Below are positions 1-7,807 of a DNA stretch of 64,000 nt, in pieces. Every line of letters begins with the position of its first letter. The stretch's first letter is position 1. Below the pieces are notes generated by a model, which was given only the letters and a program-made list of their open reading frames with translations, did no database searches and was not told the DNA's origin. Source of the DNA: Thalassobius sp049116315 (GTDB taxonomy: Bacteria > Pseudomonadota > Alphaproteobacteria > Rhodobacterales > Rhodobacteraceae); NCBI GenBank assembly GCA_049116315.1, contig JAGDZD010000005.1:1-64000 (forward strand). Direction: 5' to 3'. The position numbers were made by a program, and so were the translations under genes.

Positions 1-52
1 TCTTTCTGGCCCTTGGAAACAGGGGCCAGCGACGGACGACAGGAGAATCAAT

Positions 53-2026
53 GTGAAAGACTTTGCCCAAGAAATCGACCTCTGGCGAGACGCCCAAGAC
101 CGGACGTTGCCACTGATCATTGATAGCTTTGCCGGTGGCGGTGGGGCCAGTTCAGGGATCGAGCGGGCCCTTGGCCGAAGTCCAGACGTTGCAATCAACC
201 ACAACGAAAAAGCGTTGGCGCTACACGCTGCAAACCACCCTGAGACGCTGCACCTCGACAGCAATATTTGGGATGTAGACCCCATGGATGTTGCTAAAGG
301 CCGCCATGTCGGCCTGCTGTGGGCCTCACCCGATTGCAAGCACTTCAGCAAGGCCAAGGGTGGCGCGCCAAAAGACCGCAACATCCGCGATTTGGCGTGG
401 GTCATTGTCGACTGGGCCGAGAAGGTTAGACCCGACGTGATCTTGATGGAAAACGTTGAAGAGTTCAAAACTTGGGGGCCAATTTGCGATGCAGGCCAAC
501 CCATCAAAGGGCTGGAAGGAGCAACGTTTGACCTCTGGGTGAAGCGCTTCAAATCGGCGGGTTACAAAATCCAATGGAAAGAACTGCGCGCCTGCGACTA
601 CGGCGCTCCCACGATCAGAAAGCGGTTCTTCATGGTCGCCCGTCGAGATGGGCGAAAAATCGTTTGGCCCAAACAGACGCACGGGGACCCCAAATCCAAA
701 GCCGTTCAAACGGGCAAGTTGAAACCATGGCGCACCGCCGCTGAATGCATTGACTGGTCCGTTCCTTGCCCGTCAATTTTCGACACCAAAGCTGAAATCA
801 TGGCAAAGCACGGCCTGAGATCACAGCGCCCGCTGGCGGAAAACACGCTGGCTCGTGTGGCGCGAGGTATGAAACGCTATGTTCTGGATGCCGATCGCCC
901 CTTTATCGTGAACCTTACCCATGGGGGGCGACTGGAGGATGCAGGCGAACCTTTTCGCACCATTACCGGGGCACGGCGTGGCGAAAAAGCTGTGGCTATG
1001 CCGTACTTGACCAAGTTCAACACTGGCGCAACCGGGACCGCAATTGATGAGCCGGCGCCTACGATCACAGCAAATAGCTGGATCAAAAAGCCAGGAGGCG
1101 CAGCCCCGATTGGCTTGGTTGCCCCGTCCTTACTCAGCCTAAAGGGCACTGCACGCCGCGATTCTGGCCCAATGGCCCCTCATCCAACAGTTTTGGCAGG
1201 AGGCGGGCATTCCGCGATAGTTGCGCCTGTGCTGACCTATGCCCAGCACGGCGGCAGCAACCGCGCACCGCAAGCCCCTTTTCACACGATCACAGCCAGC
1301 AACAAAGACAACAACAGCTTGATTGCGCCGACATTGGTACAGGTGGGATATGGCGAACGAAAAGGGCAACACCCTCGCGCGTTAGATATACAGACCCCGC
1401 TCGGAACCGCGGTGGCTGGAGGCATCAAACACGCCTCTGTCTCTGCCTTCCTTGCCCAGCACAATAAAGCGCGCCAAGGCGTCAATCCGGGCCGCTCTGC
1501 TGATTTGCCCATGTCGACGCTGACGGCCAGCGGATCACAACAAAACGTAATAGCCAGCTACTTTGCCAAATACTATGGGACAGGTGACGGGGCGCGTACT
1601 GACGACCCTTGCCACACCGTCACAGTCAAGGATCGCTTTAGCCACGTACAGGCTGAGCTGAGCGCCCCACCGTTCGAACCAGAGCATGAAGAAAGGGCGC
1701 GGCAGGTTGCTGAATTTCTGCGGGCGCATGAAGCTTGGGATGGCGGCGAATTTGTTAGGCTGACCATCAACGGCGAAGAATATGTGGTTGTTGATATTGG
1801 CTTGCGAATGCTGACCCCCCGCGAACTCTTCAACGCGCAAGGGTTCCCCGCAGACTATGTGATCGAGGGCGTTTGGGCACAAAGTGGCGACGACTGGTCA
1901 TTTCAGAAATTTACAAAAGACGTTCAGGTGAGCTGCTGCGGAAACAGTGTTTGCCCGGACATTGCCGCTGCATTGGTAACTTCCAATTGCAGCCACCTTA
2001 TCAAACCAAATGCCCACGCGGCGTAG
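53..2026 (+). CDS. DNA cytosine-5 methyltransferase, phage/island type
   Basis: Transfers a methyl group from S-adenosylmethionine to cytosine C5 in DNA. The 657-residue protein shows motif I (FAGGGGAS, residues 26-33), the catalytic Cys motif as PDCKHFS (Cys95, with Asp where many relatives have Pro), ENV (134-136), TIRKRFF (about 187-193), LTPRELFNAQGFP (587-599) and GNSVCPDIAAAL (630-641). Between motifs VIII and IX, residues about 281-534 form seven imperfect repeats of 34-41 residues, each starting near AP.L and containing P..TIT. This is where the target-recognition domain sits. The start is GTG at 53, preceded by AGGAGAA at 41-47; an ATG at 51 is followed at once by a stop. No partner restriction enzyme is visible, so it could be an orphan phage or island methylase. 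Confidence 0.9.
   Translation: MKDFAQEIDLWRDAQDRTLPLIIDSFAGGGGASSGIERALGRSPDVAINHNEKALALHAANHPETLHLDSNIWDVDPMDVAKGRHVGLLWASPDCKHFSKAKGGAPKDRNIRDLAWVIVDWAEKVRPDVILMENVEEFKTWGPICDAGQPIKGLEGATFDLWVKRFKSAGYKIQWKELRACDYGAPTIRKRFFMVARRDGRKIVWPKQTHGDPKSKAVQTGKLKPWRTAAECIDWSVPCPSIFDTKAEIMAKHGLRSQRPLAENTLARVARGMKRYVLDADRPFIVNLTHGGRLEDAGEPFRTITGARRGEKAVAMPYLTKFNTGATGTAIDEPAPTITANSWIKKPGGAAPIGLVAPSLLSLKGTARRDSGPMAPHPTVLAGGGHSAIVAPVLTYAQHGGSNRAPQAPFHTITASNKDNNSLIAPTLVQVGYGERKGQHPRALDIQTPLGTAVAGGIKHASVSAFLAQHNKARQGVNPGRSADLPMSTLTASGSQQNVIASYFAKYYGTGDGARTDDPCHTVTVKDRFSHVQAELSAPPFEPEHEERARQVAEFLRAHEAWDGGEFVRLTINGEEYVVVDIGLRMLTPRELFNAQGFPADYVIEGVWAQSGDDWSFQKFTKDVQVSCCGNSVCPDIAAALVTSNCSHLIKPNAHAA
893..1654 (+). 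repeat. Seven degenerate coding repeats in methyltransferase target domain
   Basis: Codons 281-534 of the methyltransferase break into seven units of 34-41 residues. Units begin with hydrophobic starts such as MPYL, APSLL, APVL, APTL, SAFL, ASYF, carry a Gly-rich stretch in the middle, and then P(x)nTIT/TLT/TVT followed by a basic or Asn-rich turn ending in IV/LI/LV. The similarity is visible at protein level only; the DNA is well diverged, so these are old duplications. Confidence 0.6.
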
Positions 2027-2037
2027 GAGCAATACTG

Positions 2038-2271
2038 ATGCCAAAAGACATGCAAACAAGCCGTTCAATTCCAGCAGATGCTAAGTGGGTTCGTGCCGTT
2101 GATGTATACGAGTCCAACAGATGGCCAATTAAGCGCGACACGTTCTATCGAATGGTTCGGGATGGCCTAATCGTGAAACATTTTCCCATCGTCGGAGGGC
2201 AGCCAGCTTACTCAGTCGCCCAAATTGACGCGCTCTTCGAACAGAGCGCCCAAATTGACGCAAAACAATGA
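2038..2271 (+). CDS. Small HTH-like protein, possible excisionase
   Basis: A 77-residue protein beginning at ATG 2038, 11 bases after the methyltransferase stop, with TAGGAG upstream as ribosome binding site. Its centre (KWVRAVDVYESNRWPIKRDTF...) has the layout of MerR/excisionase-like winged helices, with a basic recognition helix and a turn before a short beta hairpin (GGQPAYSV). Its place between a mobile-element methyltransferase and the tRNA attachment site fits a recombination directionality factor or small regulator. This is inference from position and composition; I recognise no specific family. Confidence 0.55.
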   Translation: MPKDMQTSRSIPADAKWVRAVDVYESNRWPIKRDTFYRMVRDGLIVKHFPIVGGQPAYSVAQIDALFEQSAQIDAKQ

Positions 2272-2295
2272 GTGGGGGCCAAAGTGGGGGCCAAA
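2272..2295. repeat. Two tandem copies of a 12-bp unit
   Basis: GTGGGGGCCAAA occurs twice head to tail at 2272-2283 and 2284-2295, between the small HTH-like gene and the tRNA. It lies just inside the presumed end of the integrated element and might be an arm-type recombinase site or the remnant of an integrase 3' end. Confidence 0.5.
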
Positions 2296-2347
2296 TGTAA
2301 ATCAAAAAATAAAAACACTGTAAAAACAAAGGCTTGTGAGAATTTAT

Positions 2348-2432
2348 TGGTGCGGGTGAAGGGACTCGAACCCCCACGCCTCGCGGCGCCAGAACCTAAA
2401 TCTGGTGCGTCTACCAATTCCGCCACACCCGC
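2348..2432 (-). tRNA. tRNA-Leu (anticodon UAG)
   Basis: Read on the minus strand, this is an 85-base cloverleaf. The acceptor stem GCGGGTG pairs with CACCCGC, the D-loop contains AATTGGTAGAC, the anticodon stem CCAGA/TCTGG closes the loop TTTAGGT (anticodon TAG), a long variable arm typical of class II tRNAs follows, then the T arm with GGTTCGAGTCC. CCA is encoded at 2350-2348. It reads CUA-type leucine codons. Its 3' end faces the methyltransferase region, the usual arrangement for a tRNA used as an integration site. Confidence 0.95.
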
Positions 2433-2437
2433 ATCCA

Positions 2438-2460
2438 AGCGATTTGACGCGCAAATCGCT
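2438..2460. other. Perfect hairpin 5' of tRNA-Leu
   Basis: AGCGATTTG and CAAATCGCT form nine perfect pairs around a five-base loop. It lies a few bases upstream of the tRNA start on the minus strand. There is no T tract after it. The role is unknown. Confidence 0.4.
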
Positions 2461-2548
2461 GTTGCGCGCTATCTAGCAAAGCTTTCTGCAGGATGCGAGC
2501 GGAAAATTAACTAAATTTTGCAAGACATTGGTCGTTACCAATAGTAAT

Positions 2549-2571
2549 CTGCCTAAAAAAATATTAGGCAG
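2549..2571. promoter_or_regulatory. Inverted repeat upstream of Hint gene
   Basis: CTGCCTAA (2549-2556) and TTAGGCAG (2564-2571) form perfect 8-bp arms around an A-rich spacer, 18 bases before the start of the Hint-domain gene. It could be an operator or a weak terminator. Confidence 0.35.
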
Positions 2572-2588
2572 AGCAGTAGGAAACGCCC

Positions 2589-3080
2589 ATGAAACCGAAA
2601 ACGGTCGGGCGCATTGAGGGCAAACCCCTTGAAACGCGCCGCGTGGAGTCCGTCAATGGACTGACTCCGTGCACCCAAATTTTGACTCTAGACGGCTCTT
2701 TACCGGTCGAAGTCTTGGCTGCGGGTGACAAGATCATCACACGCAACGCCGGGTTGGTGACCCTTAAGGGGCTGATCTGTGCCACCGTCGCCTGTGAAAC
2801 CGTGCGCATTCAGGCGGGGTCTCTTGGCCATGACCGCCCCGACAGCGACACCGTCTTGCCCGCAGACCAACAGATTTTGATCCGTGATTGGCGCGCCAAG
2901 GCCCTGTTTGGCGCCAGCGAAGCGCATGTGCCCTTGCGGCGCTTGGTAGACGGTGAATTTGTGCAGCTTCAACCCAAAGCGGGCCATATGATCTTTAAGC
3001 TGATCTTCGAAAGCCCACAGGTGATTTATGCAGACGGGCTAGAGCTTGAATGCGCCACGCACCGCGTCATGGTTGACTGA
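2589..3080 (+). CDS. Hint-domain protein
   Basis: A 163-residue protein with a Hint (hedgehog/intein) fold signature: GLTPCTQILTLDG followed by PVEVLAAGDKIITR at about residues 24-52, then a second conserved block PADQQILI and a C-terminal block with YADGLELE. In Rhodobacterales such domains are frequent, alone or at the ends of secreted calcium-binding proteins; the molecular role of stand-alone copies is not established. No signal peptide is seen. The start is ATG 2589 with a weak purine-rich upstream stretch. Its 3' end overlaps that of the convergent nnr pseudogene by 14 bases. Confidence 0.75.
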   Translation: MKPKTVGRIEGKPLETRRVESVNGLTPCTQILTLDGSLPVEVLAAGDKIITRNAGLVTLKGLICATVACETVRIQAGSLGHDRPDSDTVLPADQQILIRDWRAKALFGASEAHVPLRRLVDGEFVQLQPKAGHMIFKLIFESPQVIYADGLELECATHRVMVD

Positions 3081-4644
3081 TCACCTCAGCCAGCACTTTA
3101 GGCAACACTTCGGGCAGGTCCTCGGCGATAAGGCCGGGGCCAAAGGCACGGGCGCAGGCCACATGCAGCCACGGTGCGCTGCGCTCATAACAGGCCGCAT
3201 GCACCGCACTTAACCCATCGGGCGTCGCAATCACACTGTCTGCGCCCTTATAAAGCACGCAACATCCAACCTGCGCCGCAGCGTCCAGACAGGCCTGTAC
3301 CTTGGAATAGGCGGGGCCAGACATTGCGGGTGCTGCCAATTGCGCCGCAAGACCGGGAAACAGTCGGGCAAACTCGCCGTGATGAGGCGTCATCACACAG
3401 CCCCCATGGACAAGCGCCCGCAATGTGTCGTCCCGCGCGATCAAGGTCAGCGCATCGGCGTCCAATACCGCTGGAATCCCAGAGTTCAGAACCATACGCA
3501 CCTTATCAGCAGCGTCGTCCCCAAACCCAAGACCCGGCCCAACGCACACCGTTGTGACGCGTGGCTCTGCCAAACACGCGCCCAAATCCGCCGCATCGAC
3601 AATCGGTTGAACCATGATTGCGCTGATCTGCGCGGCGATCTCCACCAAAGCCTCTGGCGGTGACAGAATGCTCACCACCCCTGCCCCGATGCGCAACGCC
3701 CCACGCGCCGCCAGGCGCGCCGCACCACTGCGCCCAACCCCGCCAGAAACCACGATGCCATGCCCTTGCTCAAACTTGTGCTGCGCCGCCCGCGGCCCTT
3801 TCTCCAGACCACTATGCGCGCGCTCAACCAATTGCGTCACCTCACGCGCTGCGCCACCCCGCGCCTCCGCCTGATCCAACGGCACCCCAATATCCACAAC
3901 CACCAGCTTGGAACTGGCCTGCGCGAGGGTTGACAGATAGTGCCCCCGCATGGCGCGATGAAACGCAACCGTCAGATCACACGGCTGATCTGACCAGCCA
4001 GGCACCGCCTCCCCCAGAAACCGACCGCTGTCACTGCAATACCCGCTTGGCACATCCAGACAAACAAGCGCCATCTCCGACATCACTGCATGAGATCGCA
4101 CAAACGCCAAACAGTCGACCAGATCCTCCGCCAGGGGCCGGCTCAGCCCGGTGCCAAACAGCGCATCGACCACCACCCCACGACCAGAACCCGAACTGCA
4201 AGCCGCGGCCATTTGCAACGTCGCCATACGCAGCGGCGTCACCACCCCCACCTGACACCAAGCTTCATAAGTGCAGCGCGCCGCCCCCGTCAGCTGTGAC
4301 GCCGCCCCATATAAAAAGACCTAGATCGACCAACCCATAGCCGCCAACACCCGCGCCACAACAAACCCGTCCCCCCCATTGTTGCCCGGGCCACACAGCA
4401 CCACCGCCCGAAACCCCATGTCATCTTGCTTAAAATACTCCGGGGAGCGCGAGGGGCTGGCCCCTCGCCCACAGGTCTCGGGCCAAAGATCCAAAATTGC
4501 CTCAACCGCGCCCTGCCCGGCCCGATCCATCAATTCCAGACCGCTCACCTCTCCGCGACGGATCGCTTCGGCCTCAACGGCGCGCATTTGGGCAGATGTC
4601 AAAATTTCGGTCAAATCAGGCCCTGCAAAGTTTTTATTCCGCAC
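3067..4644 (-). pseudogene. nnr: Decayed bifunctional NAD(P)HX epimerase/dehydratase
   Basis: The intact family repairs hydrated NAD(P)H: an N-terminal epimerase (NnrE) and a C-terminal ADP-dependent dehydratase (NnrD). The epimerase half is recognisable (ELMDRAGQGAVEAI, then LCGPGNNGGDGFVVAR), as is the dehydratase (VVSGGVGRSGAARLAARGALRIGAGVV and CARAFGPGLIAEDLPE). Three lesions are visible. An in-frame TAG at 4323-4321 follows ...AAMGWSI, and the frame continues as VFLYGAASQLTG, as expected for the family. The conserved GSGDVLAG segment is absent: YERSAPWL joins directly to HVACARAFGPGL. A repeat inserts about 15 extra residues (RGASPSRSPEYFKQDD). The reading frame is otherwise open, so decay looks recent. 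A sequencing error could explain the stop but not the other two. Confidence 0.85.
4421..4468. repeat. Rhodobacterales interspersed repeat with hairpin, inside nnr
   Basis: TCATCTTGCTTAAAATACTC at 4421-4440 is followed by CGGGGA and a perfect hairpin, GCGAGGGGC (4449-4457) TG GCCCCTCGC (4460-4468). The first 20 bases match the copy at 26331-26350 at 18 of 20 positions and, reversed, the copy at 53718-53737. Here the element lies within the coding frame of the nnr pseudogene. Confidence 0.75.
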
Positions 4645-4788
4645 ATCTTTTAATCAAACCGCTCATCAAGTAATCACTACTTAAGAATCCGCCCTGCGGG
4701 ACAGCCCGGCTTGATCCTAGTCAATTGTGACCTCCAGATGAAAGTGTTCTGTCCCACAATTGGTACATCTTGGTGAGGAGACCCCGTG

Positions 4789-5127
4789 ATGAAAAAGATC
4801 GAAGCCATCATCAAGCCGTTTAAGCTTGATGAAGTTAAAGAAGCCCTGCAAGAGGCTGGCATCCAAGGCCTTAGCGTAATTGAGGTCAAAGGTTTTGGTC
4901 GTCAGAAAGGCCATACGGAACTCTACCGTGGCGCTGAGTACGTCGTGGACTTCCTGCCTAAAGTGAAAATCGAAGTTGTTTTGGACGATGATCTGGTCGA
5001 TGGCGCAATCGAAGCCATCATCGATGCCGCCAAAACCGACAAAATCGGCGACGGCAAAATCTTTGTCAGCCCCGTCGAGCAAGCCATTCGTATTCGGACC
5101 GGGGAAACCGGCTCGGACGCGCTGTAA
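4789..5127 (+). CDS. glnB: Nitrogen regulatory protein PII
   Basis: A 112-residue PII signalling protein. It senses 2-oxoglutarate, ATP/ADP and, through uridylylation, glutamine, and controls glutamine synthetase adenylylation and NtrB. The signature is complete: MKKIEAIIKPFKLDEVKEAL at the N terminus, T-loop GHTELYRGAEY with the uridylylated Tyr51, and the C-terminal block GDGKIFVSPVEQAIRIRTGE. I chose ATG 4789; a GTG lies directly before it, and GGTGAGGAG at 4770-4778 serves either. It is 28 bases upstream of glnA, the usual glnBA operon, with the promoter expected in 4645-4788. Confidence 0.97.
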   Translation: MKKIEAIIKPFKLDEVKEALQEAGIQGLSVIEVKGFGRQKGHTELYRGAEYVVDFLPKVKIEVVLDDDLVDGAIEAIIDAAKTDKIGDGKIFVSPVEQAIRIRTGETGSDAL

Positions 5128-5155
5128 TATTACCTAAACGAAAGGGACTAAGGGA

Positions 5156-6562
5156 ATGAGCAAGGACGCAGTTCTTAAACTCATCGCAGATGAAGCTGTT
5201 GAATATGTCGACGTACGCTTCACCGATCCACGCGGCAAGCTGCAGCACGTCACAGTGATGGCGGATCAGGTTGATGAAGATTTTCTTGACGAAGGCTTCA
5301 TGTTTGACGGCTCTTCGATCGCCGGCTGGAAATCCATCGAAGCGTCAGACATGAAACTGATGCTCGACACTGAATCAGTCTACATCGATCCTTTCTATGC
5401 AGAAAAAACTCTCTGCATCCACTGTTCCGTTGTTGAGCCTGACACTGGCGAAGCTTATGAGCGCGACCCACGCGGCACAGCTCAAAAAGCCGAAGCATAC
5501 CTGATCTCTTCGGGTATCGGTGACACAGCCTATATGGGCCCAGAAGCTGAGTTCTTCCTGTTTGACAACGTTAAGTTCTCTACAGCGATCAACAAAGTGT
5601 CTTACGAAGTAGACGCTCTGGACGCTTCTTGGAACACAGACAGCGACTATGAAATGGGCAACACTGGCCACCGTCCTGGTGTCAAAGGTGGCTATTTCCC
5701 TGTGAACCCAATTGACGACGCTCAGGACATCCGTTCTGAAATGCTGTCGACAATGAAACGTCTGGGCATGAAAGTTGACAAGCACCACCACGAAGTGGCG
5801 TCCTGTCAGCACGAGCTGGGCCTGATCTTCGGTTCAGTGACCAAGCAAGCGGACGAGCTGCAGAAATACAAATATGTGATCCACAACGTGGCACAGGCGT
5901 ACGGCAAGTCGGCAACATTCATGCCCAAGCCAATCGCTGGTGACAACGGCACCGGTATGCACGTGAACATGTCGATCTGGAAAGACGGCAAACCATTGTT
6001 CGCTGGCGACAAATACGCGGACCTGTCCAGCGAAGCTCTGTACTTCATCGGTGGTATCCTGAAGCACGCCAAAGCGCTGAACGCCTTCACCAACCCATCG
6101 ACAAACAGCTACAAGCGTTTGATCCCTGGTTTCGAAGCCCCTGTTCTGCGCGCTTACTCTGCACGTAACCGTTCGGGTTGTGTTCGTATTCCATGGGCCG
6201 AGTCGCCCAAGGCAAAACGTGTTGAAGCCCGCTTCCCAGATCCAGCAGCAAACCCATACCTGTGCTTTGCTGCCCTGCTGATGGCTGGCCTTGACGGCAT
6301 CAAAAACAAGATCGATCCCGGCGAAGCCATGGATAAGAACTTGTATGACCTGCCTGCAGAAGAACTGGCCGGTATCCCAACTGTTTGTGGTTCGCTGCGC
6401 GAAGCCATGGAAGAGTTGAAAGCCGACATGGACTTCCTGACTGCTGGTGACGTGTTCACCGAAGATCAGATCAATGGCTACATTGACTTGAAGATGGAAG
6501 AAATCGAACAGTATGAGCACACACCACACCCAGTGGAATTCGCTCTGTACTACAGCTGCTAA
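5156..6562 (+). CDS. glnA: Glutamine synthetase type I
   Basis: Makes glutamine from glutamate, ammonia and ATP in the cytoplasm; it forms a dodecamer. The 468-residue protein has family length and all main blocks: DGSSIAGW, the Mg/ATP region EAEFFLFD, NGTGMHVNMSIW, the ATP-binding block NPSTNSYKRLIPGFEAP, and the adenylylation site NLYDLPAEE, where Tyr397 is modified by GlnE under PII control. It follows glnB by 28 bases and is closed by a strong terminator. Codon use is strongly biased, as expected for a highly expressed gene. Confidence 0.98.
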   Translation: MSKDAVLKLIADEAVEYVDVRFTDPRGKLQHVTVMADQVDEDFLDEGFMFDGSSIAGWKSIEASDMKLMLDTESVYIDPFYAEKTLCIHCSVVEPDTGEAYERDPRGTAQKAEAYLISSGIGDTAYMGPEAEFFLFDNVKFSTAINKVSYEVDALDASWNTDSDYEMGNTGHRPGVKGGYFPVNPIDDAQDIRSEMLSTMKRLGMKVDKHHHEVASCQHELGLIFGSVTKQADELQKYKYVIHNVAQAYGKSATFMPKPIAGDNGTGMHVNMSIWKDGKPLFAGDKYADLSSEALYFIGGILKHAKALNAFTNPSTNSYKRLIPGFEAPVLRAYSARNRSGCVRIPWAESPKAKRVEARFPDPAANPYLCFAALLMAGLDGIKNKIDPGEAMDKNLYDLPAEELAGIPTVCGSLREAMEELKADMDFLTAGDVFTEDQINGYIDLKMEEIEQYEHTPHPVEFALYYSC

Positions 6563-6581
6563 TCAGCACTGATCGAACACG

Positions 6582-6607
6582 AAAGGCGTCCTTCGGGGCG
6601 CCTTTTT
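6582..6607 (+). terminator. Rho-independent terminator of glnBA
   Basis: AGGCGTCC (6584-6591), loop TTCG, GGGCGCCT (6596-6603), then a run of T. It lies 20 bases after the glnA stop. Confidence 0.9.
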
Positions 6608-6769
6608 TGTTTTTGGGTTGTGACTATGGCGTGTGGTGCGCGTTGTTCCAATTCGCGAAACAAAGGTGCCCATTTCACAACATTGCCCTCTATGATGCCC
6701 AATTTCGTCACACAATGCCCCAATTTGTAAATCAATCTGACCTCATCTGAAAAAGAAATGAGGTTCGTC

Positions 6770-7708
6770 ATGGAAATGAGCGGCGCCCAGTATACAGCAG
6801 GTTTGGTGTTTCTAGAGCAGACACCTATGGACTCGATGCAGCTGAGCAGCTGTTTTCAACGTGTCCTCGAGCAAAACGGGTATAAAATCACCGGGGTGAA
6901 GGCAGACTCCGCATCACAAATCACAGTTGTCACTGATGAGGTGACCCTGACCGTGGGCACACGCGCGGCCCCTGATGACCAGTCAGAGCAGCGCGAGACG
7001 CAGGATGCGTTAGCAGACTGTCGCATGATTGCGGCAATCACCATGCATGCCCAAGCGGCGCAATCTGCCTGCTCTGATCAGATCAAACGTGATCTGCAAA
7101 CCAGTTTGGCCAAGCTCAGTCATCAGCTGACCGAAATGACCAAGCCCGACTATATACAATGGCTTCATCCTGACACGCTGTTAGAGCGCGAAGACTTCTT
7201 GCAAGCCGCTTCCCGGATATTGCCGCGTCGCGTGCGCAAATCCACCCGCGCTTTGGCCCGACGTCCAAAACCCTTTGCGCCGCCTTTGCGCAGTCCAGCG
7301 CCGGTGGTGTCACAAACCCCTGTCGCCCCGCGACGCATTCGCGCCTCAGAGTTCCCAAACATCGAAAATATTTCGACCAATTTGGCATGTGAATACGAAC
7401 GTCGACGCCGCCAACGCACAGCCTCTGGCCAGCTGGCCAAGATGCACGAGCTGCGTGGCGCGATCTACACGCAGGTTTCCGAAATCTCGCGCAACAAGCT
7501 CAGCTCCGCCCGTCGATTGGCGACATGGATGCTCTCGATCGCCGTGGCCTTGTTTTTCTTGCCACTCGGCATCCTCTTGGCCTTGGTCAACCTGTTGCGC
7601 GGCGAAGATCTGCGCCTCACAGGACAAACGCTGGCGCTCACCGGGCTCTTGGTGACGCTCAACACGACAGGGGCCACGGCTGATGTCTTGCGCATCCTAG
7701 CAGGCTAG
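6770..7708 (+). CDS. Uncharacterised protein with C-terminal membrane segments
   Basis: A protein of about 312 residues that I do not recognise. From ATG 6770 (GAGG at 6760-6763) the N-terminal 100 residues look like a small mixed alpha/beta domain (MEMSGAQYTAGLVFLE..., SFQRVLEQNGYKITG-like). A helical stretch follows, then a Pro/Arg-rich linker (RRPKPFAPPLRSPAPVV) at about residues 160-185, a basic helix, and two hydrophobic segments near the end (ATWMLSIAVALFFLPLGILL and TLALTGLLVTLNTTG). It is likely an inner-membrane protein with a cytoplasmic N-terminal domain. A second ATG in frame at 6758 is possible. It is separate from glnA, whose terminator precedes it. Confidence 0.7.
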   Translation: MEMSGAQYTAGLVFLEQTPMDSMQLSSCFQRVLEQNGYKITGVKADSASQITVVTDEVTLTVGTRAAPDDQSEQRETQDALADCRMIAAITMHAQAAQSACSDQIKRDLQTSLAKLSHQLTEMTKPDYIQWLHPDTLLEREDFLQAASRILPRRVRKSTRALARRPKPFAPPLRSPAPVVSQTPVAPRRIRASEFPNIENISTNLACEYERRRRQRTASGQLAKMHELRGAIYTQVSEISRNKLSSARRLATWMLSIAVALFFLPLGILLALVNLLRGEDLRLTGQTLALTGLLVTLNTTGATADVLRILAG

Positions 7709-7807
7709 CCAAACGCTTCAGCGATACCTCTTTGAACGCCGTCAAATTTATTTGGCGGCGTTTTCATTCCGCGCTACGCTTGGATTTCAATCACGGAGGA
7801 TGTCAGA

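Noticed and set aside
2272..2514. Frame of 80 codons running through the tRNA
   Set aside because: Most of it is the tRNA-Leu sequence read in translation. A remnant integrase 3' end is possible but cannot be supported.
3660..4340. Open frame of 226 codons on the plus strand, Pro/Arg/Ala-rich
   Set aside because: Antisense to the nnr pseudogene; composition is that expected of a shadow frame in G/C-rich DNA and it lacks a ribosome site.
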